Assembly: GCA_902567145.1 (NCBI GenBank)
Contig: CACFLM010000001.1
Span: forward strand, 14,119-78,118
Length of the DNA stretch: 64,000 bases
Direction of reading: 5' to 3'
Source of the DNA: an uncultured Alphaproteobacteria bacterium
GTDB taxonomy: Bacteria; Pseudomonadota; Alphaproteobacteria; TMED127
The notes below the pieces were generated by a model. That model was not told the origin of the DNA. It saw only the letters and a program-made list of their open reading frames with translations, and searched no databases. Both the position numbers and the translations under genes were made by a program. This document shows, piece by piece, positions 34,989 to 43,579 of the stretch; position 1 is the first letter of the stretch; every line of letters starts with the position of its first letter.

Positions 34989-36032
34989 TTGAAAAAAATT
35001 TTTTTTCCATTCGTAGGTGATAGCGTTGGTGGAAGTCATATCTCAACTGTCATTACTATTAAAAACCTAGACAAATCAAAATTCTCTTATCATGTAATTA
35101 TAGAAGAGAAAGGACCACTAGAGAATTTTTTAAAAAAGGAAAAAATAAGTTACACTTTGTTAAATATTAGAAAATACTCTGGTTTTATAAAGAGATTTAG
35201 TATTTTAAAGAGAATAAAACCTGACATTGTCCATACAAATGATCTAAGAATGCATCAAAGTTGGACTATTTTATGTTTCTTAAATAATATTCCTCATCTT
35301 TGGCATCAACACACATTATATTACTCAAGAATAAATCTACTCTACCTTTTATTTGCTAGCAGAATGATTACAATATCAAAATTTTGTCATAGTAGTTTGA
35401 ATGATTTTATAAAAAAAAAATGCGTTATTTTATTAAATCCATTTGAAACTCAGAAATTTAAAGATTTTAATAACTTATCAAAGTTAACACTTAAGAAGGA
35501 ACTTGGATTTAAAAAAAATGAAAATATTATTATTTATATTGGAGATGATAATAAACAGAAAAGGTTTGATTTTTTTATTTCTATTGCAGAGCAAATAAAA
35601 AAAAAGCTTAAAAATATAAAATTTCTTGTATTCCTTAAAAGTTCTAAAAGTATAAAGCAATCTGATGAGAATTTTAAATTTTTTGTTGGAAACTACGAAA
35701 TTACAAATTTCTTAAAGATATCAGATATTTTAATTTCACCATCAATAAATGAAGGATTTGGCAGGGTTTTAGTAGAGGCAAATCTAAGTAAAACATTGGT
35801 AATTGCATCTGATTCTGGGGGGCATAATGAAATAATTAAAGATAATTTTAATGGATTTCTAGTGAAAAATGACTCTAAAGTTTTATTCGTGGATAGACTT
35901 TTTTATGCGCTTAAAAATCTAAAAAACAGAAAGATCCAATCAATAATATACAATGGCTTTCTTCAATCAAAGAAAAAATATAGTTTAAAAAACTATACAA
36001 AAGAGTTATTTTCGATTTATGAAAAACTGTGA
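34989..36032 (+). CDS. Family 4 glycosyltransferase
   Basis: A 347-residue GT-B enzyme starting at TTG 34989. The N-terminal half contains 'DSVGGSHISTVITIKNL' and 'VHTNDLRMHQSWTIL'. The donor half has 'IIYIGDDNKQKRFDFFISIAEQIKKK' and 'DILISPSINEGFGRVLVEANLSKTLVIASDSGGHNEII', the E-x7-E type GT4 motif. It is likely cytoplasmic and membrane-associated. It overlaps the next GT4 gene by 14 nt, so the two probably add successive residues. Confidence 0.9.
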   Translation: MKKIFFPFVGDSVGGSHISTVITIKNLDKSKFSYHVIIEEKGPLENFLKKEKISYTLLNIRKYSGFIKRFSILKRIKPDIVHTNDLRMHQSWTILCFLNNIPHLWHQHTLYYSRINLLYLLFASRMITISKFCHSSLNDFIKKKCVILLNPFETQKFKDFNNLSKLTLKKELGFKKNENIIIYIGDDNKQKRFDFFISIAEQIKKKLKNIKFLVFLKSSKSIKQSDENFKFFVGNYEITNFLKISDILISPSINEGFGRVLVEANLSKTLVIASDSGGHNEIIKDNFNGFLVKNDSKVLFVDRLFYALKNLKNRKIQSIIYNGFLQSKKKYSLKNYTKELFSIYEKL

Positions 36033-37077
36033 TGATCTCATAATGATAATCTCTGATTTTGAGAATGGAGGGGCTCAAAAAGTTTTATCAACGCTTATTA
36101 AATTATTTGATAGAACAAGAATAAAGTTGATTGTCATTGGAAACTCAAAGGATCTAAGCAAGAATAAAAATATTTCACTCGTAAAACTAAATCTAATGAA
36201 AGAATCAAATAGCTTTTTCGATGGAATATATAATAACTTTAAGATTATAAAGAAAGTTAGATATCACCTTAAGAAATCCAATTCAAAAACCATAATCAGT
36301 TTTATTTATGAGACTAATATCTTATCTTTAATATCTTCAATTAACTTAAGAAAGAAAATAATAATAGCAGAAAGAAATAATCCCTATCACCAGAAGAGAA
36401 GTATAATTTGGAACTTTTTAAGATTATTAATATATCCATTAGCTGACGTTATTGTTGTGAATAGTTTTTTTTCATTTGATTACTTTAAGAAATTTATTGA
36501 TGTTAAAAAAATAAGATATATTGAGAATCCATTAATTTTAAAAAAAAATAGATTAGAAAAAAAAAAAAAATATATATTTGTCGCATCCAGTCTTACCAAA
36601 CAAAAATCTATTAATACTCTAATAATGGCTTTTTCTATATTTCAACAAAGAAATTCTGACTGGGAATTATTGATTGCAGGCGAGGGGCCTGAAGAAGTAA
36701 AATTAAAAGAATTAGCTACGAATCTTAAAATAGAAAATAAAGTCAATTGGTTAGGATTTAGAAAGAAAATCGACTCTTACTATAGAGTATCATCAATTTT
36801 TTGTTTACCTTCAAGCTATGAAGGAATGTCAAATTCACTTTTAGAGGCATTGTCATATAATTTACCTTGTGTTGTTAGTAATTCAGTCATTCATGAAAAT
36901 GACCCTTTAAAAGAATTTGTGACAACATTTAAGAAAAATAATCACATAGACCTATCCTCTAAATTAATTAATATTGAAAGAAAGGAAACGTTTAATAAAA
37001 ATAGATTTATTGATTACGCTAAAGAAAAGTTAAATGTTAAAGTTATAAAAAAAAGATGGAAAGATTTATGTTGTTGA
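36019..37077 (+). CDS. Family 4 glycosyltransferase
   Basis: A 352-residue GT-B enzyme. 'DFENGGAQKVLSTLIKL' at the N-terminus is typical of GT4 enzymes of lipopolysaccharide and capsule loci. 'FVASSLTKQKSINTLIMAFSIF', 'LLIAGEGPEEVKLKELA' and 'SSIFCLPSSYEGMSNSLLEALSYNLPCVVS' give the donor-binding side. Its stop overlaps the convergent methyltransferase gene by 12 nt, ending the cassette. Donor and acceptor unknown. Confidence 0.92.
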   Translation: MKNCDDLIMIISDFENGGAQKVLSTLIKLFDRTRIKLIVIGNSKDLSKNKNISLVKLNLMKESNSFFDGIYNNFKIIKKVRYHLKKSNSKTIISFIYETNILSLISSINLRKKIIIAERNNPYHQKRSIIWNFLRLLIYPLADVIVVNSFFSFDYFKKFIDVKKIRYIENPLILKKNRLEKKKKYIFVASSLTKQKSINTLIMAFSIFQQRNSDWELLIAGEGPEEVKLKELATNLKIENKVNWLGFRKKIDSYYRVSSIFCLPSSYEGMSNSLLEALSYNLPCVVSNSVIHENDPLKEFVTTFKKNNHIDLSSKLINIERKETFNKNRFIDYAKEKLNVKVIKKRWKDLCC

Positions 37078-37806
37078 ATCGATTTTGATATCTTTAAGTT
37101 CCCAAAGACCCAAATATTTTTTTAATACTTTCTCTTTATTTGTTCTGGATTCACAAAAAACTGCAATTGGTCTTGGAAAATTAAAAGGTTCTTTTGTTAG
37201 ATTTATCGGTCTCCACATCCCAGTTTTAATCCATCTATTTTCATTCGTGTTTGGGAATGTGGTTGTAAGTAAATATTTTGAATTGCTTTTTTTAAAATTA
37301 ATAATTGTGGTTTTTATGTCACTATTTGAAAAATGTACTAGAGCATCTCTACAGAAGATTAGATCACTCTTAAGAGGTTTGTTTTTGATAATATTTAATT
37401 CTTTGAATTTTTTTAATTTACAAGAATATTTCTTATTATTATCATTTATAATCTTGCTTACAATATCATAACCAATATATTTAGTTTTTTTAAGATTAAC
37501 TAACTGCATCCAATTAAAATCACCACAAGGAGAATCAACTATTGATTTGATTTTATACCTGTCAATAACTTCTTCAATAACCTCTCTAACATATATTGTA
37601 CTTTTTATTGTAGACCCTGGTCCTGAGAATGACTCATTATTCCCCCATGAATTATCATCATAATATTTTTCAAAGATACTTTTATTACTTTTACTGGATA
37701 GAAATAATATTCTTCTCAATTTAAGGAGTAAATAAAAAGACTCTCTAGAATATTTTTCTAGCATGTAATTTGACTTTAATAAACTTTTAATCTTATGAAT
37801 TAACAT
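37066..37806 (-). CDS. Class I SAM-dependent methyltransferase
   Basis: A 246-residue protein. 'SIVDSPCGDFNWMQLVNL' is motif I with a proline-cysteine variant (DSPCGDFNWM) found in a group of glycan-locus methyltransferases. 'YIGYDIVSKIINDNNKKY' and 'DLIFCRDALVHFSNSDIKTTI' follow. The C-terminal 'MWRPINLTKEPFNFPRPIAVF' is also characteristic of that group. It stands alone on the minus strand, diverging from the exostosin-like gene by 42 nt. Substrate unknown. Confidence 0.82.
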   Translation of the reverse strand: MLIHKIKSLLKSNYMLEKYSRESFYLLLKLRRILFLSSKSNKSIFEKYYDDNSWGNNESFSGPGSTIKSTIYVREVIEEVIDRYKIKSIVDSPCGDFNWMQLVNLKKTKYIGYDIVSKIINDNNKKYSCKLKKFKELNIIKNKPLKSDLIFCRDALVHFSNSDIKTTIINFKKSNSKYLLTTTFPNTNENRWIKTGMWRPINLTKEPFNFPRPIAVFCESRTNKEKVLKKYLGLWELKDIKIDSTT

Positions 37807-37848
37807 TGTGATTTAAATACTATAATATGGAAAATTGTAAAAAAAGTA

Positions 37849-38916
37849 ATGTCTAAAATAATTATATTTGCAAGCGATCTTAAATACCCAAATGTTCAAT
37901 CATTCCTTTTTCCTTTTCTTAAATATAAGGAGTATTTCGCCTTAAATGGTTTTTTTTTTGAGCTAAAAAAAATTGATATCGATTTCCATTTTGAAAGTGA
38001 TTTTATTTTTTTAGAGAGCAAAGCGGCAGTTTTATATTCCAGAAAAAAGAATATTAGCTTAATCAACCTAATTAGAAATTTAAAACCTAAGTCTAATGCA
38101 ATTATCTTTTTTGATACTTCTGATAGTACTGAAATAGAAATACCAGAAATAATTCCATTTGTTCAAAAATACTGTAAAGCCCAAATACTAGAAAACCTTG
38201 ATAGTTACAGAAATAGATTTTATGGTGGAAGAATTTTTACCAACTTTGCTTATAAAAATTTCAACATCAAAGATAACAAACCAAGAGCATCTAAAAATTT
38301 GACTGATGATGATTTAAAAAAAATTAGAATATTTTGGAATTCTTCAATAAATAATTTCGGCTATGATAGAAGTATTTGCTGGTCGCTCTTTAAATTTTTC
38401 AAGCATAAATCACTTTTAAAATTGCCGACTAGAGGTTTTGCCCCAAAAAGGAATAGAGAAAAATTAATATCAATTAATTTTAATTTAGATTACGAAAGAG
38501 AATCAGTTGCTTGGTTTAGGAAACAATCATTAAGATTACTTAATGAGAAAAAGAAAGAAAGAAAAAACTTTTTATTATATTTTAAAGACCTTATCAATAC
38601 TAAGTATGTTTTATCTCCATTTGGTTGGGGTGAAATTAATTATAGGGATTATGAATCTTTTTTAACAGGTTCTGTTTTAATCAAACCAAATATGGATCAT
38701 CTTGTGACTTGGCCAAACTATTACCAAAAAGGGAAATTTTATATTGATTATGATTGGTCATTCAGCAATTTCATTGAAATTACTGAGAGTTTAGAATCAA
38801 ACTATTCAAATTATATTGAATATGCAAATCATGTTCAAGATTTCTACCTTTCTATATTACAGGAAGATAACCTTAAACAAAATATTCTTGATAGGTTGAA
38901 CCATATATTGGATTAA
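37849..38916 (+). CDS. Exostosin/GT-like protein, putative
   Basis: A 355-residue protein. The C-terminal half contains 'KYVLSPFGWGEINYRDYESFLTGSVLIKPNMDHLVTWPNYY', matching a donor-loop pattern (SPFGWGE...D.E....G.VLI.P) found in exostosin-like and related GT-B proteins. The N-terminal half has no recognised motif. It begins the last plus-strand section of the island, followed by a broken sulfotransferase. It may be a glycosyltransferase that works with sulfation; this is inference. Confidence 0.55.
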   Translation: MSKIIIFASDLKYPNVQSFLFPFLKYKEYFALNGFFFELKKIDIDFHFESDFIFLESKAAVLYSRKKNISLINLIRNLKPKSNAIIFFDTSDSTEIEIPEIIPFVQKYCKAQILENLDSYRNRFYGGRIFTNFAYKNFNIKDNKPRASKNLTDDDLKKIRIFWNSSINNFGYDRSICWSLFKFFKHKSLLKLPTRGFAPKRNREKLISINFNLDYERESVAWFRKQSLRLLNEKKKERKNFLLYFKDLINTKYVLSPFGWGEINYRDYESFLTGSVLIKPNMDHLVTWPNYYQKGKFYIDYDWSFSNFIEITESLESNYSNYIEYANHVQDFYLSILQEDNLKQNILDRLNHILD

Positions 38917-39028
38917 AGTGAATGCCTTGATTAATTTGTAACAAAAAAATATATATTCTTTCTTAAATAAAACTTTTGTTGTAAATTTGGTTTTCTATTA
39001 TTTTTTATAAAACTTATATAACTTATCA

Positions 39029-39889
39029 ATGAAGTTACCCAATCTTATATTTGTAGGTGCAGAAAAGGCAGGGTCTACGACTATTCACAGAGTGCTAAGT
39101 GGTCACAAAGATATTCACGCAATAAGAAAAGAGACAGAGTTCTTTTCATTTTACAAAAAAAAAAAAAAAAGAGATTATTATTTAAATTAATTAAAGGAAT
39201 ATTAAAAGTTATTTAATAATTCAGATAATTTATTATACAGGCTCGATGTCTCAACAACATATCTTCATTGCCCAGAAGCAATAAGAAATATAAAAAAAAT
39301 AGTAGGTCAGGTGAAGATTATCATTTGTTTAAGAGATCCCGTTGATAGATCATACTCAAGGTATTGGATGTCTGCGAAAAGGAATTTTGATTTAACCAAT
39401 TATTCAAAAGAAAAATTTTTGAATTATTTTTTTAGTCATAAAACTGACATAAGTTGGTCTAATGTAAGAAATAGGGGTTTATATAGTTTAGCAGTTAATA
39501 AATTCCTTAAAGCTTTTGGTAAAAAACAAATTCTTATTTTATTTTATGAAGATTTATTAAATAATAAGTCTAAGTTTTTTGAGAAAATTTTTGATTTTTT
39601 GCAAATCGATAGTATGACTATTCCAAAATTTGATAGATATGCTGAATCTTTATACTCTAATAATAGAATTTTTCATTCATTCTTTAATTCATTTTTAGGA
39701 TTTAAACTCCCTAATAATAGGTTGGTTTATTTTTTTAAATTTATTTTTAGAAAATTAAGATCATTATTTCTAAAAAAATATCCAAAAATAGGTGAAGAAG
39801 AGAAAGCAATAATTTTAGATTATTATCTCAAGGATATTAAGAAATTAGAAAAGACATTAAAAACAAATCTTGAATCTTGGAAAAATTGA
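39029..39889 (+). pseudogene. Disrupted sulfotransferase gene
   Basis: An ATG at 39029 starts 'NLIFVGAEKAGSTTIHRVL', a PAPS 5'-loop, then 'IHAIRKETEFFSFY' and a 16-A run at 39155-39170. The same frame hits TAA at 39188 and again at 39203, then reopens as 'LFNNSDNLLYRLDVSTTYLHCPEAI' and continues into an intact 192-residue frame from 39311 with 'IIICLRDPVDRSYSRYW', the 3'-phosphate motif. The parts align with one heparan-type sulfotransferase in a single frame. Neither alternative frame after the A-run reaches the downstream part. Only the 39311-39889 section would be translated, and it lacks the PAPS loop. A real decayed gene is likelier than a read error because two stops are needed. Confidence 0.75.
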
Positions 39890-39917
39890 TTTTTTGACAG
39901 TTATAAATTTATAATCA

Positions 39918-41303
39918 ATGTTATTTAATAGTTTAAATTTTTTTATTTTTTTTATATTATTTATTTCCATTTACTTTTTAATATCTGGAAAGCCAAGGTT
40001 ACTATTTTGCTTGTCTTCAAGCTATCTATTTTATTTCTTTTTTAGTGTGAAGTTCTCATTGATAATTATGGTTTCGACTGTAATTGATTATACAATGGGA
40101 AAAAAAATAGCAGAGGAGAAGAATTTTAATAAAAAAAAAGTCTATTTATCAATTAGTTTATTTTTAAACTTGCTAATACTAGGAATATTTAAATACTTTA
40201 ATTTTTTTATTGATTCATTTTTAGTTTTTTTATCAATTTTTAGTTTAAATATTAGCTATACAGCCTTGAGTATTGTTTTGCCGGTTGGAATTTCTTTTTA
40301 TACATTTCAGTCAATGAGTTATTCACTGGATATTTACTTTGGAAGATGTAAAGTAGAAAATAGTTTCATAAGATTTGCCACTTTTGTCTCTTTTTTCCCT
40401 CAACTTGTTGCTGGTCCTATAGTAAGAGCAAAAAGATTATTACCTCAATTTAGAGTTGATAAATCTTTTAAGTGGTCAAATTTTTTCTTGGGTTTTGAAC
40501 ATATAATTTTTGGTTTTTTTTTGAAGATCTGTGTTGCAGATAGATTAGGCATAATTGTTGACCCTACTTTTATAAGTCCTAAAGATTATGGTGGGTTAGC
40601 TCATATTATTGCTTCAATTGGATTTTCATTTCAAATATATGCAGATTTTGCAGGATACTCTTTGATTGCAATAGGTATTGGAAGATTAATGGGTTTTAAT
40701 TTTGGAATAAATTTTAAAAGACCTTACTTTGCATTTTCTTTTCTAGGTTTTTGGAGAAGATGGCACATTTCTTTATCTTCTTGGCTAAGAGATTATTTAT
40801 ATATTCCATTGGGAGGAAATAGATTTGGAATATTTTTAAAGTATAGAAATTTTATTATAGTTATGTTTCTTGGAGGGTTGTGGCACGGGGCCTCAATAAA
40901 CTTTTTGATTTGGGGAATGTTACATGGAATTCTTCTAATAATAAATGATCTTTTGAGGAAAAGAAATATTTTAACTGCTCAAAATATTTCTAATAGATTT
41001 ATTGTATTTGCAACAGTTACATTATTATGGATTCCTTTTAGGTCTGAGAATCTAGGTATTATGATGTCAAAGTTATCTAAAATTTTTTCAACGGATAATT
41101 TTTTCCAAAATATTTCTTATGATTTGTTTAATACAGTAATTGCTTTTACAATGATTTTAATATTTATCTTAAAAGATTTTATTGATGAAAAGAAAATTAG
41201 ACTTAATAAGAGGCTTCGAATTCTTTTAAGTTTAATTTTTGTTTGGTTAATAAGTTTACTCGGAGTTTTTGAAGGTTCAAATTTTATTTATTTTAGATTT
41301 TAA
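39918..41303 (+). CDS. MBOAT family O-acyltransferase (AlgI-like)
   Basis: A 461-residue polytopic membrane protein of the AlgI/DltB group. 'LPVGISFYTFQSMSYSLDIYFG' is the family signature, 'FFPQLVAGPIVRAKRLLPQF' follows, then 'FWRRWHISLSSWLRDYLYIPLGGN' and 'GGLWHGASINFLIWGMLHG' with the catalytic histidine. AlgI transfers acetyl groups from the cytoplasm to a periplasmic acceptor protein. The stop overlaps the next ATG as TAATG at 41301-41305, so the next gene is translationally coupled. Confidence 0.95.
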   Translation: MLFNSLNFFIFFILFISIYFLISGKPRLLFCLSSSYLFYFFFSVKFSLIIMVSTVIDYTMGKKIAEEKNFNKKKVYLSISLFLNLLILGIFKYFNFFIDSFLVFLSIFSLNISYTALSIVLPVGISFYTFQSMSYSLDIYFGRCKVENSFIRFATFVSFFPQLVAGPIVRAKRLLPQFRVDKSFKWSNFFLGFEHIIFGFFLKICVADRLGIIVDPTFISPKDYGGLAHIIASIGFSFQIYADFAGYSLIAIGIGRLMGFNFGINFKRPYFAFSFLGFWRRWHISLSSWLRDYLYIPLGGNRFGIFLKYRNFIIVMFLGGLWHGASINFLIWGMLHGILLIINDLLRKRNILTAQNISNRFIVFATVTLLWIPFRSENLGIMMSKLSKIFSTDNFFQNISYDLFNTVIAFTMILIFILKDFIDEKKIRLNKRLRILLSLIFVWLISLLGVFEGSNFIYFRF

Positions 41304-42193
41304 TGTTAACAAAACTTTCTATTACTATAAGTATCATATTATGTTTTTTTTTGGGAGACAGAATATTTACAAACATAGGCCTTTATTTAACTAAGTTTAG
41401 TTCTTTGCCCGAAGCAAAATTATATAGTGGTAGATTAGACTCAAAAATACTTATTGTTGGTAATTCGAGAGCATATAGACACATACACGAGAAAGATTGG
41501 TCTGAAATTTTAGATGAATCAGTAAGTAACATCTCTATGCCGGGAGCTCCTATGGTGCATTTTGAGGTATTACTAGATGATTATGTTGAGATTTATGGTT
41601 GGCCAAAAAAAATAATTATTGAACTAGACTGTATTTTTTCTGATACAGAAATAATCTCATCATATAAATTTCTTACAAATTATTCCAGCAATTACTCTTT
41701 ATTACTCAAGGAATTTGATAAGAAAACATTTTATTTTTCACAGATAATAAACCTTTATAAACTTAATTCAAACATTTATCTGAATGCCTTGCATAAAATT
41801 TTCCAAAAATATGAACAACCTAGACTTTATGGAGAAATATCAAGTGCTGAATTAAGTAATTTTAAATCATCTAAGGATAAAAATAATAGATTTTTAATAA
41901 AAGAATATAATTTAGAGTCTTTAAAAAATATAATTAGAAAATACGGTAAAAATTCTGATTTGGTTTTAATTATTTCACCTTATCATCCTAATATTATTAA
42001 TTATTATAGTGAAGAGATGGTTGCGTCTATAAGCAGACTAAAGACAATCCTAAAGGATGATATCAAATTTTTCGATTTTTCAAGAGAAGTTTTTGACGAC
42101 AATTTTTTTAATGACCTATATCATTTCAACAGTAAAGGAGTTGAAGAGTTAAATAGTAGGCTATTAGATGACAATTTTTTTGAAAAGTTATAA
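41303..42193 (+). CDS. SGNH-like partner of MBOAT (AlgJ/AlgX/DltD-like)
   Basis: A 296-residue protein with an N-terminal membrane helix, then 'ILIVGNSRAYRHIHEKDW' (the GNSR block with the nucleophile serine), 'NISMPGAPMVHFEVLL' and 'LVLIISPYHP', and near the C-terminus 'NDLYHFNSKGVEEL' (D-x-x-H). This is the layout of periplasmic acetylases paired with MBOAT proteins, such as AlgJ/AlgX or DltD. With the upstream MBOAT it makes a two-component O-acetylation system on the exported glycan. Sequence identity to any named family is not judged. Confidence 0.75.
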   Translation: MLTKLSITISIILCFFLGDRIFTNIGLYLTKFSSLPEAKLYSGRLDSKILIVGNSRAYRHIHEKDWSEILDESVSNISMPGAPMVHFEVLLDDYVEIYGWPKKIIIELDCIFSDTEIISSYKFLTNYSSNYSLLLKEFDKKTFYFSQIINLYKLNSNIYLNALHKIFQKYEQPRLYGEISSAELSNFKSSKDKNNRFLIKEYNLESLKNIIRKYGKNSDLVLIISPYHPNIINYYSEEMVASISRLKTILKDDIKFFDFSREVFDDNFFNDLYHFNSKGVEELNSRLLDDNFFEKL

Positions 42194-42216
42194 TTTCAGA
42201 TTTCTAAAGAAACAAT

Positions 42217-43578
42217 ATGAAAAAAAAAAATATCCTTTCTCTCATCGTATTAGTAATATTTACTTTAATTATAATTAAACTTTCTCCAAGTTTCTTTCCT
42301 GCTATGATGCCCGATAGTTATGATTATATTAGGATATCTAACTCAAATATAAGAACATCCATTTATCCAGGTATAAATCAATTTTTTAATTTCATCGAAA
42401 CGGATATAATTAGTTTTCAAATTTTTTTACTATCTTTTAGTATCTCACTTCTAGTTTTTGCAATATTCAAAAAGACACGAAGTTTTCATTTGTCAGCGGT
42501 TTTATTTTTTCTAATATCAATTAATTATTTTTACACATCATTCTCAAAGACTATTTTAACAGAATCACTATTTTTCACATTTATTAATTTATCTATTTCA
42601 ATAATTTTATTGGTTCAGGAAAAAAGGAAAATATTTTTTTTAGTATTGGGGATTCTGTTAGGTCTTATTATTACCATAAAGCCCATAGGGATTACGATTG
42701 CTTTGCCTTTAATTGTTGCAATAATAATAAAAAGAAATAGCAGAAATAGTCTTGCACTATTGTTTCCCATCATAATTACTTTTTTTATTGAAAATTATCT
42801 TTTTCATTTGCATCATGACAAGAGGTCTTCTGTGCTTCCAGACGCATTAACCGGAAAGATTTTTTTTATGTCCGGTTCTGAAAATTTTAATTATGAAGTT
42901 TTCCCATTTAAGTATCATAATATGTTAAATGAGATTCAATTTGAATCTAAAAAAGTACATGATTTTATTGAAAAGTTAAAAAACCCTCTTTTAAAAGTAG
43001 ATCTAAGATCTGATTATGAAGTTGTTTTTCAGTTTCAATCATTTAATATTTTAGAATTTAAAAACGAAAAGTTATTTAATGAATTTCGACATGATAAGAG
43101 TAATTTTTTAATTTACTTAAAAAATAATTTTAGTGATTATTTGGCTCTTTCATTATCACATTACATTGGTCAATGGTTAACTGGACCAAAGTTTTTATTT
43201 TTAAAAAATCTAGAAACGTATTCTATTAACTCTATTCCACTTTATAAGAATCTAATCTTATCCTCATCAGATTTAAATAAGCCAAAAAGAAATATTTTAT
43301 TTTTGTCTTTATGTTTTTTTATTTTATTATTTATTTCATTTACATATGTATCATTAGCGTCTCTGTTTAGAATTATTAAAGAGAAAAAGGTTGGTTTTCT
43401 TGATTTTTTGATTATCTCAGTTCAATTTTACTTAATTGCAACTTCATTTATAAACATATCAAGTATAAGGTACCTTATGCCAGTTTATCCAATTATAATA
43501 GTAGTTTTAATTTTATATATTAATTCAAAATTCAATATATCCTCCAGTAATAAGAACTCGAAAGAAATAAAGTTTTAA
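42217..43578 (+). CDS. Polytopic membrane protein, GT-C-like
   Basis: A 453-residue protein with about ten hydrophobic helices. The first periplasmic loop carries 'MPDSYDYIRISNSNIRTSIYPG', an acidic D-S-x-x-Y pattern like the catalytic loop of GT-C transferases that use polyprenyl-phosphate sugars. 'KTILTESLFFTFINL' follows. No glycosyltransferase family number can be given. It is 1 nt before the asparagine synthase gene and 23 nt after the SGNH gene. It may attach or modify a residue on the periplasmic side. Confidence 0.6.
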   Translation: MKKKNILSLIVLVIFTLIIIKLSPSFFPAMMPDSYDYIRISNSNIRTSIYPGINQFFNFIETDIISFQIFLLSFSISLLVFAIFKKTRSFHLSAVLFFLISINYFYTSFSKTILTESLFFTFINLSISIILLVQEKRKIFFLVLGILLGLIITIKPIGITIALPLIVAIIIKRNSRNSLALLFPIIITFFIENYLFHLHHDKRSSVLPDALTGKIFFMSGSENFNYEVFPFKYHNMLNEIQFESKKVHDFIEKLKNPLLKVDLRSDYEVVFQFQSFNILEFKNEKLFNEFRHDKSNFLIYLKNNFSDYLALSLSHYIGQWLTGPKFLFLKNLETYSINSIPLYKNLILSSSDLNKPKRNILFLSLCFFILLFISFTYVSLASLFRIIKEKKVGFLDFLIISVQFYLIATSFINISSIRYLMPVYPIIIVVLILYINSKFNISSSNKNSKEIKF

Positions 43579-43579
43579 T

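Noticed and set aside
37085..37471. 128-codon open frame on the plus strand
   Set aside because: It is antisense to the methyltransferase at 37066-37806, which has clear SAM motifs; the product is only hydrophobic.
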